In this document: piece by piece, positions 1-6,531 of the stretch
Layout: each line of letters begins with the position of its first letter
How positions within the stretch are numbered: position 1 is the first letter of the stretch
NCBI GenBank assembly: GCA_045656145.1
Contig: JAZOQP010000049.1
Span: 1 to 13,430 of the forward strand
Source of the DNA: SIG565 sp045656145
GTDB lineage: Bacteria > Bacillota > Clostridia > Oscillospirales > Acutalibacteraceae
DNA: 13,430 bases
Direction of reading: 5' to 3'
Translations under genes and position numbers: made by a program
The notes under the pieces: generated by a model
Databases searched by the model: none
What the model was told of the DNA's origin: nothing
The model's input: only the letters and a program-made list of their open reading frames with translations

Positions 1-1
1 T

Positions 2-253
2 ACAGGAAGCACAACCACCACGATTATTGAACAGGGTGGATCTAGCGATAACTTGGGTCTTATCTTGGCTATTGCAGGCGGTGTATTCCTCCTAATTATT
101 ATCGGTGTTGTAGTATTCTTAGTTATCTTCTTAAATAAAAAACCGAAGGCAGCAGCTCCCGTAGTTGTAGCAGCTCCCGAAGCAGAAGTAGAAGAAACTG
201 AAGAAGTAGCAGAAGAAGCAGAGGTAGAAACCGAAGCTGAAGATGCTGAATAA
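2..253 (+). CDS. C-terminal end of a membrane-anchored protein with acidic tail (5' partial)
   Basis: The reading frame is open from the first complete codon of the window to the TAA at 251-253, so the gene starts upstream. The visible 83 residues begin with a Thr/Ser/Gly-rich stretch. A long hydrophobic segment follows at about visible residues 18-44, rich in Ile, Val, Leu and Gly. Next come a KKPK patch and an Ala/Val/Pro linker, and the last 24 residues hold 14 Glu/Asp. The positive patch just after the membrane segment suggests the acidic tail is cytoplasmic and the missing N-terminal part is outside. No sortase LPXTG motif is seen. A TTG at 53 could be read as a start, but it sits at the edge of the membrane segment with no ribosome site, so a truncated larger protein is far more likely. 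I do not recognise the family. A strong terminator follows directly. Confidence 0.7.
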   Translation, partial: TGSTTTTIIEQGGSSDNLGLILAIAGGVFLLIIIGVVVFLVIFLNKKPKAAAPVVVAAPEAEVEETEEVAEEAEVETEAEDAE

Positions 254-263
254 TTAAAAGATT

Positions 264-291
264 AAAGGACGGTTTTAAACCGTCCTTTTTT
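264..291 (+). terminator. Rho-independent terminator, possibly bidirectional
   Basis: A perfect inverted repeat (264-275 with 277-288) has the GC core GGACGG/CCGTCC and is followed by a run of six T on the plus strand. It ends the upstream membrane-protein gene. The stop codon of the minus-strand pseudouridine synthase lies in its T tail, so it may also stop that transcript, although the T tract on that side is weaker. Confidence 0.9.
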
Positions 292-928
292 ATTTACTAA
301 ATTTATTGAAGGGAAATTTTGTGTAATCGGGATTTTCTTCAAAGGATATTGTTTGATTTGTTTTTGGGTGGGTAAAAGTTATTTTATGCGAGAAAAGTGC
401 TATTGGGCAGGCGAAGTGGCTTCCATATTTTTTATCCCCTAAAAGCGAATGCTTTCTTGAAGAAAACTGAACCCTTATTTGATGGGTGCGGCCTGTATGT
501 AAAAACACCTTTATTAATGAAATATCTCCATTATCAAGATGAGCCGAATTCAACGTTTCATAACTTAAAATCGCTTTTTTAACACCTTTTCTTTCTCTTT
601 TAACAACATAACTCTTGTTTTTTGAAGAGTCTTTGAATAAAAGGTCTGAGAGAGTGGCACTGTTTTCGGCGGGTATTCCCGCAATTACCGCTAGATATTC
701 TTTTTTTAAATTTCCTATTTTAATTTGCTCGCTGATATTTGCCGCTGCTTCTTTGGTTTTAGCATATACCATAACGCCCGAAACCAATTTGTCAAGGCGG
801 TGAAGCACCGCAATATATGAACTGCCTGTTAATGTCTTTAAAATTTCGGGAAGTTCTTTTTCGGAATCAATGCCTGTAGGCTTTAAAACCACAACAATAT
901 CATTATCTTCGAAAAGTATCTTTACCAT
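290..928 (-). CDS. RluA-family RNA pseudouridine synthase
   Basis: This 212-residue protein should convert specific uridines in rRNA or tRNA to pseudouridine. The RluA catalytic motif HRLD is at residues 43-46, with Asp46 as the expected nucleophile. The other family motifs are LHTGRTHQIRVQ (about 143-154) and LGDKKYG (163-169), with a C-terminal SHKITFTHP strand. There is no N-terminal S4 domain, so it is a short, catalytic-domain-only member. The usual HRLDxxTSG reads HRLDKLVSG here, which I recall from other clostridial homologues. I chose ATG 928 over the upstream TTG at 952. ATG 928 has an AGGTG ribosome site 5 nt ahead, while the TTG lies upstream of the predicted -10 element. The target uridine cannot be predicted. 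The gene is probably transcribed alone from the promoter at 944-972. Confidence 0.93.
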   Translation of the reverse strand: MVKILFEDNDIVVVLKPTGIDSEKELPEILKTLTGSSYIAVLHRLDKLVSGVMVYAKTKEAAANISEQIKIGNLKKEYLAVIAGIPAENSATLSDLLFKDSSKNKSYVVKRERKGVKKAILSYETLNSAHLDNGDISLIKVFLHTGRTHQIRVQFSSRKHSLLGDKKYGSHFACPIALFSHKITFTHPKTNQTISFEENPDYTKFPFNKFSK

Positions 929-933
929 ATAAT

Positions 934-938
934 CACCT
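934..938 (-). promoter_or_regulatory. Ribosome-binding site deciding the pseudouridine synthase start
   Basis: On the minus strand AGGTG lies 5 nt before the ATG at 928. It supports ATG 928 over the in-frame TTG at 952. Confidence 0.75.
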
Positions 939-943
939 TTTAT

Positions 944-972
944 AGTATACAATAAACTATAAAAAAAGTAAA
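944..972 (-). promoter_or_regulatory. Sigma-A-type promoter of the pseudouridine synthase gene
   Basis: On the minus strand there is a -35 TTTACT (972-967), a 17-bp spacer and a -10 TATACT (949-944). A start site 7 nt downstream would fall near 937, at the ribosome-binding site itself, so the leader would be only about 9 nt. The -35 overlaps the base of the hairpin that ends the upstream small gene. Confidence 0.65.
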
Positions 973-1001
973 TGACCTAAGTTTTTACTTAGGTCATTTT
1001 T
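966..1001 (-). terminator. Terminator after the small Cys-rich gene
   Basis: A perfect 12-bp stem (971-982 with 987-998) closes a 4-nt loop, with GACCTAAG/CTTAGGTC as its core. On the minus strand a T-rich tract follows just past the stem. The plus strand also has T residues at 997-1001, so the hairpin could work both ways. It lies between the small gene's stop at 1012 and the next promoter. Confidence 0.75.
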
Positions 1002-1011
1002 ATTGTGAATA

Positions 1012-1134
1012 TTAGCAGCAGCCGTTGTTACCGCAACCGTTATCACAACCATTATTACCGCCGCAGCAGATGAGAAGAAGGATTACGATAAGAATCCAAG
1101 TGCAGTTATTACCGCCAAAAGAATTGCAACACAT
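1012..1134 (-). CDS. 40-residue Cys/Gly/Asn-rich hydrophobic peptide
   Basis: A complete short gene runs from ATG (1134-1132) to TAA (1014-1012). It is preceded by a near-perfect AAAGGAGGTG ribosome site at 1141-1150. The 40-residue product starts MCCNSFGGNNC. It has a hydrophobic core TWILIVILLLI at residues 12-22 and then a CC pair and a tail of repeated GGNNGC-like units ending in CC. Nine residues are Cys (2, 3, 11, 23, 24, 30, 34, 39, 40). The core is barely long enough to cross a membrane. No known domain is recognised. Tiny peptides of this composition occur in Clostridia, and some small hydrophobic Gly-rich ones (YjcZ type) are linked to spores, but any function here is speculation. 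The Shine-Dalgarno match, the stop codon and the following terminator make it a real gene in my view. It diverges from ctsR. Confidence 0.8.
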   Translation of the reverse strand: MCCNSFGGNNCTWILIVILLLICCGGNNGCDNGCGNNGCC

Positions 1135-1140
1135 ATATCC

Positions 1141-1150
1141 CACCTCCTTT
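1141..1150 (-). promoter_or_regulatory. Strong ribosome-binding site of the small Cys-rich gene
   Basis: The minus strand reads AAAGGAGGTG, almost fully complementary to the 16S 3' end, and lies about 8 nt from the ATG. It is among the best ribosome sites in the window, which suggests high translation of the tiny peptide. Confidence 0.85.
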
Positions 1151-1213
1151 CAACTACTTCATTTTATGTAAAAACAAAATTTTTGTTACAGCAATAAATT
1201 TTTTAAAAAACTA

Positions 1214-1230
1214 TTTGACTTTTCCTGACT
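1214..1230 (-). promoter_or_regulatory. CtsR box 1 (overlaps -35)
   Basis: On the minus strand the heptads AGTCAGG and AGTCAAA are separated by AAA. This fits the CtsR operator pattern of two RGTCAAA-type heptads 3 nt apart. One heptad is perfect and the other matches 5 of 7. It overlaps the -35 of the ctsR promoter, so binding would block RNA polymerase. Confidence 0.75.
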
Positions 1231-1242
1231 TTCGTGTATAAT
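1215..1242 (+). promoter_or_regulatory. Sigma-A promoter of the ctsR operon
   Basis: The -35 is TTGACT (1215-1220), the spacer 16 bp and the -10 a perfect TATAAT (1237-1242). The predicted start is near 1249, giving a leader of about 42 nt to the ctsR ATG. It lies between, and partly under, the two CtsR boxes. Confidence 0.88.
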
Positions 1243-1250
1243 TAAATTAA

Positions 1251-1267
1251 GGTCAATAAAGGTCAAA
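1251..1267 (+). promoter_or_regulatory. CtsR box 2 (at transcription start)
   Basis: The heptads GGTCAAT and GGTCAAA are separated by AAA, matching the CtsR operator consensus in 6 and 7 of 7 positions. It starts at about the predicted +1 of the ctsR promoter, a typical repressor position. Confidence 0.9.
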
Positions 1268-1290
1268 TTTTAAAATTTTAGAGGTGCTTT

Positions 1291-1743
1291 ATGAGAATAA
1301 GCGATTTAATAACCGAAGAAATTATCCGTATGCTTGATGAGTCGGGGGATAACATTGCCGAAATTCAGCGAAATGAATTAGCGGCGTTGATGGGTTGTGT
1401 GCCTAGTCAAATTAACTATGTTTTATCTTCGAGATTCACTCCAGAGCATGGATATATTATTGAAAGTCGCCGAGGCGGTGGCGGATATATAAAAATAAAA
1501 AGGGTGCGCCTTAATCGTTCATCAGCCATAATGCATATAATCAATTCGGTGGGGGATAGAATAGATGCTATGTCTAGCCGAATATTAATAGAAAATTGCC
1601 TGCAAACAGGTGTTATAGATGAGCCTACAGCTAAAATTTTTAAAGCCATTGTGGGCGAGCCCGCATTAAAGGCCTTGCCGCCGGAATATCGAGATATTAT
1701 GAGGGCATCGCTTTTAAAACAAGTTTTCTTAACCCAATTTTAA
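1291..1743 (+). CDS. ctsR: Heat-shock transcriptional repressor CtsR
   Basis: CtsR is a dimeric winged-helix repressor of class III heat-shock genes (clp genes and its own operon). The 150-residue length is normal for the family. The N-terminal half has the helix-turn-helix (about residues 22-45) and then the wing with the hallmark RRGGGG at 60-65. In B. subtilis this glycine-rich loop acts as the heat sensor, and an Arg in this wing is phosphorylated by McsB. The C-terminal half is the dimerisation domain, ending near RASLLKQVF. ATG 1291 has a GAGGTG ribosome site at 1281-1286. As first gene of ctsR-mcsA-mcsB-clpC, with two CtsR boxes at its promoter, it should be autoregulated. The stop codon overlaps the ribosome site of mcsA. 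Confidence 0.97.
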   Translation: MRISDLITEEIIRMLDESGDNIAEIQRNELAALMGCVPSQINYVLSSRFTPEHGYIIESRRGGGGYIKIKRVRLNRSSAIMHIINSVGDRIDAMSSRILIENCLQTGVIDEPTAKIFKAIVGEPALKALPPEYRDIMRASLLKQVFLTQF

Positions 1744-1756
1744 GGAGGAAAAATTT

Positions 1757-2254
1757 ATGCTATGTGAAAATTGCGGAAAATATACCGCCACAACCCATAT
1801 AAAGAAGATAGTGAATGGAGTTGCCACAACAAAGCATCTTTGTTCTCTATGCGCTAACAACTATTCTCTTGGCTTTCAATCTAATTCAATAGCCAATTTA
1901 TTATCAAGTATGTTTTCGGATATTATAAATGAGAATAGGCATTTAAGGGAAAAAACTTGCGATAAATGCGGTTCAACCTTCAGCGAAATTGTAAACACAG
2001 GCAAGGTTGGTTGCCCCGAATGCTATACTGTTTTTTATAATGACTTATTACCTTATTTGAAGAGGGTGCATTCTTCGGCCGAGCATATCGGTAAGGTGCC
2101 TAATAATGCGCCGCTTGCCGTGGTAACAGAGGATAGAATAACTACCCTTAGAAAAACTCTTCATGAACTTGTTTTAAAAGAGGAGTTTGAAAAGGCGGCA
2201 ACGATTCGCGATGAAATTAAAAAATTAGAAAGTGAGGGCGAGAACAATGGCTAA
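1757..2254 (+). CDS. mcsA: McsA, zinc-binding activator of the arginine kinase McsB
   Basis: McsA binds zinc and activates McsB, and is part of the CtsR/ClpC stress circuit. Four CxxC pairs are visible: Cys3/6, Cys29/32, Cys68/71 and Cys86/89, forming two zinc-binding modules. The C-terminal part (about 127-160) is a UVR domain with FEKAATIRDEIKKLE, the same element found in ClpC and UvrB. At 165 residues it is somewhat shorter than the B. subtilis protein, but all expected elements are present. A strong AAGGAGG site (1742-1748), overlapping the ctsR stop, precedes the ATG. Its end overlaps the mcsB start by 8 bp, suggesting coupled translation of the two partners. Confidence 0.96.
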   Translation: MLCENCGKYTATTHIKKIVNGVATTKHLCSLCANNYSLGFQSNSIANLLSSMFSDIINENRHLREKTCDKCGSTFSEIVNTGKVGCPECYTVFYNDLLPYLKRVHSSAEHIGKVPNNAPLAVVTEDRITTLRKTLHELVLKEEFEKAATIRDEIKKLESEGENNG

Positions 2255-3263
2255 ATGGTATATGGAAAATGCTCAAAATAATGATATTATAGTATCTTCC
2301 CGAGTGCGCCTTGCAAGAAATATCGAGGGCTTCCCGTTTTGTTCTAGGCTTACAAGCGAGGATATAGAGAAAATTAACGCCCTTGTTAAAAATGCGGTAT
2401 CGGAAATTACCGAGCCACTTGCGAGAGATTTAAAATATATTGAAATGAAAAATGTTCCCTCTGCCGAAATTTTTGCAATGGTTGAAAGGCATATAATAAG
2501 CCCCACCTTTGCCGAAAACTATCAGGATAAAGCAATTTTGCTTTCAAGTGATGAATCTGTATCGGTTATGATTTGCGAAGAGGACCATTTAAGAATTCAG
2601 GTGCTTTCTTCCGGTTTAGGATTAGAGGAGGCTTATAATAAAGCCGAAAGGTTAGATACTCTTCTTTGCGAGAAACTCCATTTTGCATATCATAAAACCT
2701 TAGGATATCTTACCGAATGCCCCACCAATATCGGAACAGGGCTTAGAGCTTCGGTAATGCTTCATTTGCCCTTGCTTGCCGCAAATGGTGTTATTTCTTC
2801 GCTTGCAAGTTCGGTTGGCAAAATAGGTTTCACTGTAAGGGGGCTTTATGGCGAAGGCTCTACCGCTTCGGGATCGCTTTATCAGTTATCTAACCAAATA
2901 ACCTTGGGGATAACCGAGACTGACGCTATAAATAACCTCATAAGCGTTGCCAATCAGTTTGTATCGCGCGAAGAAAACGAAAGAAATAATGCCGATAAAG
3001 AAAGGCTTGAGGATAATATTTTCAGAAGTTTCGGCATATTAAAAAATGCAAGAATATTAAGCAGTAATGAAATGATGGAGCTTACTTCTTTGATTAAACT
3101 TGGAGTAAGTATGGGAATACTAAATATAGAAAAGAATATTCCCGTAAGAATTTTGGTTGAAGCTCAACCTAATATGCTTATTTCGAAATACGGCGTTAAT
3201 AATGCCGCCGATAGAGATAAGCTAAGAGCAAAGATTGTGCGGGAATTATTAGAGGTGTTTTAA
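2247..3263 (+). CDS. mcsB: Protein-arginine kinase McsB
   Basis: McsB phosphorylates arginine side chains in proteins. In B. subtilis phospho-arginine inactivates CtsR and marks proteins for ClpC-ClpP. The 338-residue protein has the phosphagen-kinase-like catalytic domain: SSRVRLARN at 17-25, CEEDHLRIQ at 110-118 and CPTNIGTGLR at 158-167. Near the C terminus is RDKLRA (323-328), matching the RDxxRA motif that binds phospho-arginine and tunes McsB activity. ATG 2247 overlaps the end of mcsA by 8 bp and gives the start MAKWYMENA. An in-frame GTG at 2232 would add only MRART and lies in the ribosome-site region, so I reject it. The stop codon is immediately followed by the TTG start of clpC. 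Confidence 0.96.
   Translation: MAKWYMENAQNNDIIVSSRVRLARNIEGFPFCSRLTSEDIEKINALVKNAVSEITEPLARDLKYIEMKNVPSAEIFAMVERHIISPTFAENYQDKAILLSSDESVSVMICEEDHLRIQVLSSGLGLEEAYNKAERLDTLLCEKLHFAYHKTLGYLTECPTNIGTGLRASVMLHLPLLAANGVISSLASSVGKIGFTVRGLYGEGSTASGSLYQLSNQITLGITETDAINNLISVANQFVSREENERNNADKERLEDNIFRSFGILKNARILSSNEMMELTSLIKLGVSMGILNIEKNIPVRILVEAQPNMLISKYGVNNAADRDKLRAKIVRELLEVF
3251..3257 (+). promoter_or_regulatory. Ribosome-binding site supporting the TTG start of clpC
   Basis: AGAGGTG lies inside the last codons of mcsB, 6 nt before the TTG at 3264. It supports this TTG as the true start. Confidence 0.8.
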
Positions 3264-5702
3264 TTGAAATATAATTTTAACGGCTTTACAGCCAAGGCAA
3301 ACGATGCTTTAAATTTTGCAATAACATCCGCCGAAGAAATGGGGCATACCTATATCGGCAGCGAGCATATTTTACTTGGAATTTTAAAGGTTGCTGATTC
3401 TCTCGGCGCCTCAATTCTCCTTAAGAATTCTATAAATTCCAAAAAAATAGAGGAGCAGATAAGGGATACCGTTGGCACAGGTGCTAAAACTAATCTTACA
3501 CCCTCGTATTTTACCGAGAGGGCCAAAAAAGCCATAGAGGTAGCAACAGGTGGAGCCGCAAACATCGGCAAAAATTTATGTGGCACCGAGCATCTTCTTA
3601 TAGGGATTCTAAGCGAGGGTGATAATTACGCTATTAGATTTATTAAAAATCTTGGGGTAGATGTGGCTTTCCTTACTTCTGAAGCTCTTAAAAGCGCCGG
3701 GATAGATAATTCTTATACCCCCAAAAACAATAATCAAAATAAAAAGAATATAAAAAAGGGGGAAACCCCGAATCTTGATAAATTCGGCCGTGATTTAACC
3801 GAGGTTGCAGCGCAAAATAAATTAGACCCCGTTATAGGCAGGGAGCAAGAAATCGAAAGGGTAATTCAAATTCTTTGCCGAAGAACTAAAAATAACCCTT
3901 GCTTAATCGGCGAGCCGGGTGTTGGCAAAACCGCCATAGCCGAAGGTTTGGCTCAAAGAATTGTTAGCGGAGATGTTCCCGAAATTTTAAGGGGTAAAAG
4001 GGTAATTTCGCTTGACCTTACAGGCATGGTGGCAGGCACAAAATATCGAGGCGATTTTGAGGAACGTATAAAGGCGGCGGTTGATGAGGTAATTGCCGAT
4101 GATTCGGTTATACTTTTCATTGATGAAATTCATAATATTGTGGGCGCGGGTGCCGCCGAAGGTTCAACCGATGCCGCAAATATTCTAAAACCCTCTTTAG
4201 CGCGCGGAGAAATGCAGGTTATTGGTGCCACAACCATAACCGAATATCGCAAAAACATTGAAAAGGATGCGGCTCTTGAAAGGCGCTTCCAACCCGTAAC
4301 AGTAGGGGAGCCGAGTAATGATGACAGTTTGCTTATTTTGAAAGGGCTTCGCCCAAAGTACGAAGCGCATCACGGTGTAAAAATTACAGATGAAGCGCTG
4401 AATGCCGCAATCAATCTTTCGGTTAGGTATATAACCGATCGCTATCTACCTGATAAGGCGATTGATTTAATTGATGAAGCGGGCTCAAGAGCAAGGCTTA
4501 AAAACACCTCTCCAACCGAGGATATTAAAGATATGGAAGCCGAAATTCAAAAAACCGAGGAGCTTAAAAATGCCGCGGTAGAAAGTCAGGATTTCGAAAA
4601 AGCTGCTAAACTGCGCGATGAAATTAAGCGTTTAAAAGAAAAACTTGAAGGCGAAAAAGAATCCTTAAGGCAAAGCTCGGGCGGTGTTGTGGGAGAAAAT
4701 GAAATTGCTGAAATAGTATCCTCCTGGACAGGTGTGCCCGTAACACAGCTTACCAAAACCGAGAGTGAAAGACTTTTAAGCCTTGAGAAAATTTTGCATA
4801 AGAGAATTGTTGGGCAAAATGAAGCGGTTGAAACACTTTCAAAGGCTATTAGGCGCGGCAGAGTAGGTCTTAAAGACCCATCTAGACCCATAGGCTCATT
4901 TATCTTTTTAGGACCCACAGGTGTTGGTAAAACCGAACTTTGTAAGGCCTTGGCAGAGAGCCTTTTTGGTAGCGAAAATGCTATGATTAGGCTTGATATG
5001 TCGGAATATATGGAAAAGCATACCGTTTCCCGATTAATTGGCTCGCCTCCCGGTTATGTCGGCTTCGATGAGGGCGGTCAGTTAACCGAAAAAGTGCGCA
5101 AAAAGCCATACTCTGTGGTACTTTTTGATGAAATAGAGAAGGCTCATCCCGATGTCTTTAATATTCTTCTTCAAATTCTTGATGATGGTATTTTAACCGA
5201 TTCTCAGGGAAGAAAGGTTAATTTTAAAAACACGGTTATCGTTATGACCTCCAATATTGGAGCGCGCCTTATAACCGATAAAAAGCAAGCCTTTGGTTTT
5301 GGTGCTGAAGAGTCTGCCGAGCAGGATTACAACACCATTAAAGCACTTGTTTTAGGGGAGCTTAAAAAGGCTTTTAGACCTGAATTTTTAAATAGAGTTG
5401 ATGATATGGTTGTTTTCCATAAATTAACCCAAGATGATATTGAATCTATTGCCGAAAAGCTTTTAAACGCTCTTTCTAAAAAATTAGAGGCATTATCGAT
5501 TTCTTCTGAGTTTAAAGAAGATGCAATTAAGGCGATAGCCAAGGAAGGCTTCGATGAAGTTTATGGAGCAAGACCCTTAAAGCGCGCAATACAAAATAAA
5601 ATTGAAGATGCTCTAAGTGAAAAAATGCTTGAGGGAGAAATTAATTCGGGCGATAAGGTTATTATCGATTATAAAGATGGCGAATTTATTTTCACAAAAT
5701 AA
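3264..5702 (+). CDS. clpC: AAA+ unfoldase ClpC (Hsp100)
   Basis: ClpC is the hexameric ATPase that unfolds substrates and feeds them to ClpP; phospho-arginine proteins are one substrate class. The 812-residue order is complete: double Clp-N domain (about 1-145); AAA-1 with Walker A GEPGVGKT (216-223) and Walker B VILFIDE (282-288); a UVR-containing middle coiled coil with FEKAAKLRDEI (about 444-454); AAA-2 with Walker A GPTGVGKT (550-557), Walker B VVLFDE (618-623) and FLNR (708-711); and a C-terminal D2-small domain. The expected ClpP-docking loop reads FGF (677-679) where B. subtilis ClpC has VGF. The UVR/M-domain marks it as ClpC rather than ClpB, and is where McsA/MecA-type adaptors act. 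The TTG start abuts the mcsB stop. A hairpin terminator follows. Confidence 0.97.
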   Translation: MKYNFNGFTAKANDALNFAITSAEEMGHTYIGSEHILLGILKVADSLGASILLKNSINSKKIEEQIRDTVGTGAKTNLTPSYFTERAKKAIEVATGGAANIGKNLCGTEHLLIGILSEGDNYAIRFIKNLGVDVAFLTSEALKSAGIDNSYTPKNNNQNKKNIKKGETPNLDKFGRDLTEVAAQNKLDPVIGREQEIERVIQILCRRTKNNPCLIGEPGVGKTAIAEGLAQRIVSGDVPEILRGKRVISLDLTGMVAGTKYRGDFEERIKAAVDEVIADDSVILFIDEIHNIVGAGAAEGSTDAANILKPSLARGEMQVIGATTITEYRKNIEKDAALERRFQPVTVGEPSNDDSLLILKGLRPKYEAHHGVKITDEALNAAINLSVRYITDRYLPDKAIDLIDEAGSRARLKNTSPTEDIKDMEAEIQKTEELKNAAVESQDFEKAAKLRDEIKRLKEKLEGEKESLRQSSGGVVGENEIAEIVSSWTGVPVTQLTKTESERLLSLEKILHKRIVGQNEAVETLSKAIRRGRVGLKDPSRPIGSFIFLGPTGVGKTELCKALAESLFGSENAMIRLDMSEYMEKHTVSRLIGSPPGYVGFDEGGQLTEKVRKKPYSVVLFDEIEKAHPDVFNILLQILDDGILTDSQGRKVNFKNTVIVMTSNIGARLITDKKQAFGFGAEESAEQDYNTIKALVLGELKKAFRPEFLNRVDDMVVFHKLTQDDIESIAEKLLNALSKKLEALSISSEFKEDAIKAIAKEGFDEVYGARPLKRAIQNKIEDALSEKMLEGEINSGDKVIIDYKDGEFIFTK

Positions 5703-5706
5703 GAAT

Positions 5707-5743
5707 AAAACCGATTTCAGTTGTTGAAATCGGTTTTAATTTA
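5707..5743 (+). terminator. Terminator of the ctsR-clpC operon
   Basis: A perfect 13-bp inverted repeat (5707-5719 with 5725-5737) with a 5-nt loop starts 5 nt after the clpC stop. The T tract is modest, broken by AA after TTTT, so some read-through into tepA is possible. Confidence 0.8.
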
Positions 5744-5744
5744 C

Positions 5745-5773
5745 TTGCATTATATAATATATTTTGGTATAAT
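5745..5773 (+). promoter_or_regulatory. Extended -10 sigma-A promoter of tepA
   Basis: The -35 is TTGCAT (5745-5750), the spacer exactly 17 bp, and the -10 a perfect TATAAT (5768-5773) preceded by TGG (extended -10). The predicted start near 5780 leaves a leader of about 46 nt. No CtsR box is seen here, so the tepA operon seems separate from the heat-shock regulon. Confidence 0.85.
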
Positions 5774-5825
5774 TAATGTATCTTTAATGCCGATTTTCCA
5801 ATAATAGATTTGGAGGATTGGTAAA

Positions 5826-6497
5826 ATGAAAGAAAATAAAGATAAAAAAGAAGAAACAGCATCCGATATTAAGGATTTCGGCACTGTTTCTCCTGAAAAT
5901 TCAAAACATAAAATTCAGTGCATAACCATCGTTGGCGAAATTGAGGGGCACACTGTTTTACCTGAACAAAGCAAATCAACAAAGTATGAGCATTTAATTC
6001 CGCTTTTGGTTGCTATTGAGCAGGATAAAACTATTGAAGGTCTTTTGATTATTTTAAACACGGTTGGCGGAGATGTTGAGGCAGGTCTTGCTTTAGCGGA
6101 ACTTATCTCAGGTATGAAAAAACCTACCGTGTCATTAGTGCTCGGAGGAGGGCACTCAATCGGCGTGCCGTTAGCCGTATCGGCCAAACACTCCTTTATT
6201 GTGCCTTCCGCTACAATGACTATTCATCCTGTTAGAATGAACGGCCTTGTAATCGGTGTTCCGCAAATGATGAATCATTTTGAGAAGATGCAGGAAAGGA
6301 TAACCACTTTCGTTTGCAATAATTCCAATATTAAAAAAGAGCGTTTTTCTTCACTGATGATGAACACAGGAGAGCTTGTTACCGATGTTGGAACGGTGCT
6401 TTGCGGTAAAAATGCTGTTAAAGAGGGGCTTATTGATTCTTTAGGCTCGCTAAACGATGCTATTCAAAAACTTTATGAATTGATAGAAAATATTTAG
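5826..6497 (+). CDS. tepA: ClpP-fold serine protease TepA (translocation-enhancing protein)
   Basis: This 223-residue protein has the ClpP/crotonase fold of TepA (YmfB), a ClpP-like protein linked in B. subtilis to protein secretion and spore protein turnover. The charged N-terminal extension (about 1-30) lacks a signal peptide. The likely nucleophile is Ser111 in GGGHSIGVP, and His134 in MTIHP fits the catalytic His. An Asp near residue 187 would complete the triad by position, but this is less sure. NTVGGDVEAG at 78-87 matches the oxyanion-loop region. ATG 5826 has GGAGG at 5812-5816. It has its own promoter and is followed 34 nt later by the SpoIIIE/FtsK gene, the same pairing as in Bacillus. 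True ClpP (about 195 residues) is less likely because of the N-terminal extension and the SpoIIIE linkage. Confidence 0.9.
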   Translation: MKENKDKKEETASDIKDFGTVSPENSKHKIQCITIVGEIEGHTVLPEQSKSTKYEHLIPLLVAIEQDKTIEGLLIILNTVGGDVEAGLALAELISGMKKPTVSLVLGGGHSIGVPLAVSAKHSFIVPSATMTIHPVRMNGLVIGVPQMMNHFEKMQERITTFVCNNSNIKKERFSSLMMNTGELVTDVGTVLCGKNAVKEGLIDSLGSLNDAIQKLYELIENI

Positions 6498-6531
6498 GGC
6501 ATAAAGCCCTATACATATAAGGGGTGTAAAT

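Noticed and set aside
53..253. A complete 66-residue gene starting at TTG 53
   Set aside because: The frame stays open to the window edge, no ribosome site precedes the TTG, and the sequence before it continues in the same style; a 5'-truncated gene is more likely.
929..952. An upstream TTG start (952) for the pseudouridine synthase
   Set aside because: It lies upstream of the predicted -10 and lacks a ribosome site, whereas ATG 928 has AGGTG at good distance.
2232..2246. A GTG start (2232) for mcsB
   Set aside because: It adds only MRART, unlike homologues, and the ATG at 2247 has a ribosome-like GAGGGCGAG just before it and a typical 8-bp overlap with mcsA.
6495..6511. Hairpin TAGGGC/GCCCTA after tepA as a terminator
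   Set aside because: The stem is 6 bp and no T tract follows; it may affect mRNA stability but does not look like a terminator, so tepA and spoIIIE are kept in one operon.
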